Origin: Dokdonella_A sp051958935
GTDB lineage: Bacteria; Pseudomonadota; Gammaproteobacteria; Xanthomonadales; Rhodanobacteraceae
Direction of reading: 5' to 3'
NCBI RefSeq assembly: GCF_051958935.1
Contig: NZ_JBQCFP010000048.1
Span: 1-25,718 of the forward strand
DNA: 25,718 nucleotides
The notes beneath the pieces are model-generated. The model was not told the DNA's origin, did no database searches, and was given only the letters and a program-made list of their open reading frames with translations. Positions 23,187 through 25,718 of the stretch are shown here, piece by piece (within the stretch, counting starts at the first letter, position 1; each line of letters begins with the position of its first letter). The translations under genes were made by a program, and so were the position numbers.

Positions 23187-24884
23187 ATGCGAAACCCGAA
23201 TGCCTTCATCGCCGCCGTCCTGCTCGGCACGGCCGCCGCACCCGCCTCCGCCGACTACCTCAGTGTCGGCGAGGGCTGCCAGTACACCGACCTGCAGGCG
23301 GCGATCGACGCCACCCACGGCGACGTCAACGTCTTGCACGTCCACGCCGACTACCACGGCAAGCCCGTGCGGATATCAGGCAAGACCTTGCACGTCCTCG
23401 GCGGCTATCCCTCGTGCGACGCGGCCGAGCCGCTGCCCTTCAGCGGGGATTCCGCGCAACTCTCCACGCTCGACGGCGGCATCGACACGGGCACGAAGCC
23501 CGTGCTCTCGATTGAAGGACGCTCGGTCGTCGACCTGCGCAACTTCCTCATCACCAACGGCCACAATCGCGGCCACGACGGCGGCGGCATCCGCTTCTCG
23601 AGCAGCGGCGACTATGCGCGCCTCGAGACGCACGCGGTCGACATCGCCTACAACGTCGCCGACAACGGCGGTGGCATCTACTTCCATGCCGGCGCGTCCA
23701 CCAACGAGCTGGAACTGGAGGGCTACTCGCTCGTGCGCAACAACACGGCGGGGGACAGCGGCGGCGGCATCCACATGGAAGGCGACGGCAGCGTGCGCAT
23801 GCTCCGCGCGCAGACGATGATCCACAGCAATACGGTGGAAAACCGGTTCGGAACGGGCGGCGGCGTCGCTCTCTCCGACGGCGCGGTTGCCTATATCGGC
23901 TCGTCCGGCATCAACGGCTATGCGCTCGTCTTCAACAATCATGCGACGTACGGCGGCGGCCTGGCGTTGTCGACGAATGCGCGCGCCTTCCTCTACTCGA
24001 GCGTGGCCGGGGAGCAGCAAGGACGCATCGCCGGCAACGTCGCCGCCGATGGCGCCGGCGTCTACGTCGGCGCGACGGGCGCGTTCTGCATGGGTAACGC
24101 CGGTATCGATGCGAACATACTTTCGGCGACGGACGTGTACAGCTACAAGGGCGTCGCGATCAGTTCCTACGCACCGAGCGGCGTGCGCATTGCATCGAGC
24201 TGCGGTCCGTTGCCCGACGAGGTCGCCTGTCCGGTCGGCCGGCCCTGCAACACGATCGACGCGAACATTTCCATCGACGACGACACGAAGGTGCTCATCG
24301 GCGTCGAAAGTGCGGACAGCGTCGCGATACGCGGCAACCTGACGCGCCAACTCATCGCGATGCGCGACGACCTCGGTCCGCTTCAGCTCTCCGACTGCGA
24401 GATCACCGGCAACAGCGCGTCGCAGTACGTCATCCGCAATCCGTCGCAGCAACCCGTCACGATCGATTCGTGCACGATCGCGGGCAACTCGATCGGCAAC
24501 CTGCCACTGCTCAACGGCCCCGGACCTTTCGCGGTACGCCATTCCATCGCATGGGACGCCATCCTCATGGTGCGCGGCGCGCCCGCGGATTACGCCAACG
24601 TGAGCCTCACGGACTCGATCGCCCAATTGCAATCGACGCAAGGCTACGCCGAGTTCCGCAACGTGCGATCCGACGACCCTCGCTTCGTCGCGCCCGGCCA
24701 CGACTATCATCTGCTGCCTTACTCGCCGGCCGTGGACGCCTCGGCGGGCGGCCTGCCGATCGACCTAGACGGAGGAACGCGACCCTTCGCCGCCGTCACC
24801 ACGAGCACGCCGTTCGACCTCGGCGCGTACGAGTGGCGCCGCGAGACATCCATCATGGCCGACGGATTCGAGATCGTGGACTGA
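23187..24884 (+). CDS. Second exported beta-helix protein, paralogue of its neighbour, with IMADGFE tail
   Basis: The product is 565 aa. The signal peptide is about residues 1-22 (VLLGTAAAPASA). The opening VGEGCQYTDLQAAIDATHG and the following YHGKPVRISGKTLHVLGGY parallel the upstream paralogue nearly residue for residue. GGGIYFHAGAST, GGGIHMEGDGS and GGGVALSDGA repeats follow, and the end has SPAVDASAG, DLDGGTRPF, DLGAYEW and then SIMADGFEIVD. The tail keeps the GFE core but has four residues after it. Predicted to be secreted or surface-bound, function unknown. ATG 23187 is supported by the signal peptide; the Shine-Dalgarno is poor (GAGGA is about 25 nt away), and ATG 23177 is in another frame. 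Confidence 0.86.
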   Translation: MRNPNAFIAAVLLGTAAAPASADYLSVGEGCQYTDLQAAIDATHGDVNVLHVHADYHGKPVRISGKTLHVLGGYPSCDAAEPLPFSGDSAQLSTLDGGIDTGTKPVLSIEGRSVVDLRNFLITNGHNRGHDGGGIRFSSSGDYARLETHAVDIAYNVADNGGGIYFHAGASTNELELEGYSLVRNNTAGDSGGGIHMEGDGSVRMLRAQTMIHSNTVENRFGTGGGVALSDGAVAYIGSSGINGYALVFNNHATYGGGLALSTNARAFLYSSVAGEQQGRIAGNVAADGAGVYVGATGAFCMGNAGIDANILSATDVYSYKGVAISSYAPSGVRIASSCGPLPDEVACPVGRPCNTIDANISIDDDTKVLIGVESADSVAIRGNLTRQLIAMRDDLGPLQLSDCEITGNSASQYVIRNPSQQPVTIDSCTIAGNSIGNLPLLNGPGPFAVRHSIAWDAILMVRGAPADYANVSLTDSIAQLQSTQGYAEFRNVRSDDPRFVAPGHDYHLLPYSPAVDASAGGLPIDLDGGTRPFAAVTTSTPFDLGAYEWRRETSIMADGFEIVD

Positions 24885-24942
24885 AGCGAGTATCGGCGTG
24901 CGGCGGCGAGCCGCCCCGACGCCCGCCGCACCGGCCGACGGG

Positions 24943-24969
24943 TGGCGTGTCGCGCCGTGAAACTGCGTT
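24943..24969 (+). promoter_or_regulatory. Promoter-like motif, copy D (upstream of the kinase gene)
   Basis: TGGCGTGT at 24943-24950 and TGCGTT at 24964-24969, with identical spacing and the invariant A at 24962. No ATG lies at the usual distance; GTG 25000 preceded by GGGAG is 30 nt downstream, and the kinase start is 194 nt downstream. The 279-nt stretch 24885-25163 holds no other supportable feature. Confidence 0.5.
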
Positions 24970-25163
24970 CTAGCGTGAACCGTTGCGGTGGGAGTCGCCG
25001 TGCTTCACGTCCATGCGTCGCGCCAGCGCGCGCGACAACCGATCGTGCGAGACGCTTCATTCGCGCGCCGGCACACGCCACGAGCCGTGCTCGCCTCGAC
25101 CCGGATCGCCGATTCTGGTCGAATGCGCGACGACCGCCCTCCGCATGACGCCTTCGAGTCCGT

Positions 25164-25718
25164 ATGCAGCCGACGACATTGCGCGCGTTGTTCGACGAGC
25201 TGATCGACCTCGGTCCGTCCGAACGCGCCGCGGCGATCGCGCGCAGCGCGCTGTCGCCCGACGAGCGCCGCACGCTGGAGGCGATGCTCGCGTTCGACAC
25301 GATCGTGGCAGCGCCTGCGGATCGGCGCGTTGCGGTGTTGCAGTCGCTCGATCTCGAAGAGGCGGTGCTCGTGCGCCTGCACGCCATGCTCGAGTCGGAC
25401 GACTCCGTGCCGCAACTGCTGCGCGACGCTGCCGGCGAGGCGATCCGTCTCGTCGATGTCGCGAGCGAAGGCGTGGACGCGATCGGCTCGCGCCTCGTCG
25501 GCACGTCGTTCGGCGAATTCACCTTGCTCGACCTCATCGCCGAGGGCGGCTCTTCCGCAGTGTTCCGCGCGCAGCGTACGGTCGGCGACGGTACCCAGCT
25601 GGTTGCGCTCAAGGTGCTGCGCACGGGGTTGTTCTCGCGCGACGCGCAGCGACGGTTCCGGCGCGAACAGTCGATCCTCGCCCAGCTCGAGCACCCGAAC
25701 ATCGCGCGCCTGATCGAG
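25164..25718 (+). CDS. Serine/threonine protein kinase, N-terminal part (runs off the window)
   Basis: 185 codons are visible and the frame is open at the window edge. After a 115-residue helical N-terminal region of unknown role, the kinase domain begins: a glycine-rich loop IAEGGSSAVFRA (about 125-136), the ATP-anchoring lysine K150 in VALKVLR, the helix-C glutamate probably E168 in FRREQSIL, and the LEHPNIARLIE segment. This is the start of a Hanks-type (PknB-like) kinase; the catalytic HRD and DFG motifs lie beyond the window. An in-frame TGA at 25146 makes ATG 25164 the first possible ATG. No clear Shine-Dalgarno is present. The Gly loop is degenerate (second GxG position is Ser), so activity cannot be assumed. 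Confidence 0.88.
   Translation, partial: MQPTTLRALFDELIDLGPSERAAAIARSALSPDERRTLEAMLAFDTIVAAPADRRVAVLQSLDLEEAVLVRLHAMLESDDSVPQLLRDAAGEAIRLVDVASEGVDAIGSRLVGTSFGEFTLLDLIAEGGSSAVFRAQRTVGDGTQLVALKVLRTGLFSRDAQRRFRREQSILAQLEHPNIARLIE

Noticed and set aside
25000..25203. 67-codon GTG-started ORF downstream of motif copy D, as a firm gene
   Set aside because: It has a good GGGAG site, but its codons lack the strong G/C third-position bias, it has no recognisable domain or signal peptide, and it overlaps the kinase start. It is kept only as a finding.
1..25718. tRNA, rRNA, CRISPR array, insertion sequence or prophage genes
   Set aside because: None was seen: no transposase or integrase motifs, no regularly spaced direct repeats with unique spacers, and no cloverleaf or rRNA-like sequence.

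Overview
The window is very GC-rich DNA with almost every codon ending in G or C. Gene content and style point to a gammaproteobacterium of the Xanthomonadales, probably Rhodanobacteraceae (a Dokdonella-like organism). The clues are a SAM-I riboswitch in front of a metX-metB-hom operon, a LemA/M48 pair, an OmpR-type winged-helix regulator fused to a TolB-like propeller, a large TonB-dependent receptor, the interspersed hairpin repeats, and secreted proteins ending in an IF-x-(D/N)-GF(E/D)-like tail. The taxonomic call is inference.

Layout. 113-1483 (-) is an exported beta-lactamase-fold serine hydrolase. 1702-4268 (+) holds lemA and an M48 metalloprotease with a TerB-like tail. 4399-6612 (+) is the winged-helix/propeller membrane regulator, ended by a good terminator at 6757-6799. 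6613-7428 has no gene and carries hairpin repeats. 7429-11536 (+) is an AraC-type regulator and a TonB-dependent receptor, closed by a textbook terminator. 11943-12909 (+) is a small sigma factor and a single-pass membrane protein, followed by a 59-residue gene at 13126-13305. prfC (release factor 3) runs backwards from 14985 to 13381. 14986-15600 is repeat-rich non-coding DNA.

15618-19422 is a methionine operon with its whole control region legible: a 14-bp palindrome containing the MetJ-box sequence AGACGTCT, a sigma70 promoter, a SAM-I riboswitch, and a 9-bp stem that masks the metX Shine-Dalgarno. The genes are metX (homoserine O-acyltransferase), metB (a trans-sulfuration PLP enzyme) and hom (homoserine dehydrogenase). 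Together they would take aspartate semialdehyde towards cystathionine under SAM feedback.

19532-24884 is an exported-protein island: a DUF4242-type small protein (-), a YVTN-propeller protein (-), and two tandem paralogous beta-helix 'choice-of-anchor Q'-like proteins (+). The propeller and both beta-helix proteins share a previously unseen (to me) promoter-like motif, TGGCGTGT-N11-A-N-TGCGTT, at 59-61 nt before their start codons. All three also carry a related C-terminal tail. In the propeller gene the tail lies in frame beyond a TAG codon. A fourth copy of the motif sits at 24943, upstream of a Ser/Thr kinase gene that runs off the window. This motif-plus-tail set is the best candidate here for an undescribed system. 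It looks like a co-regulated regulon of tagged secreted proteins.
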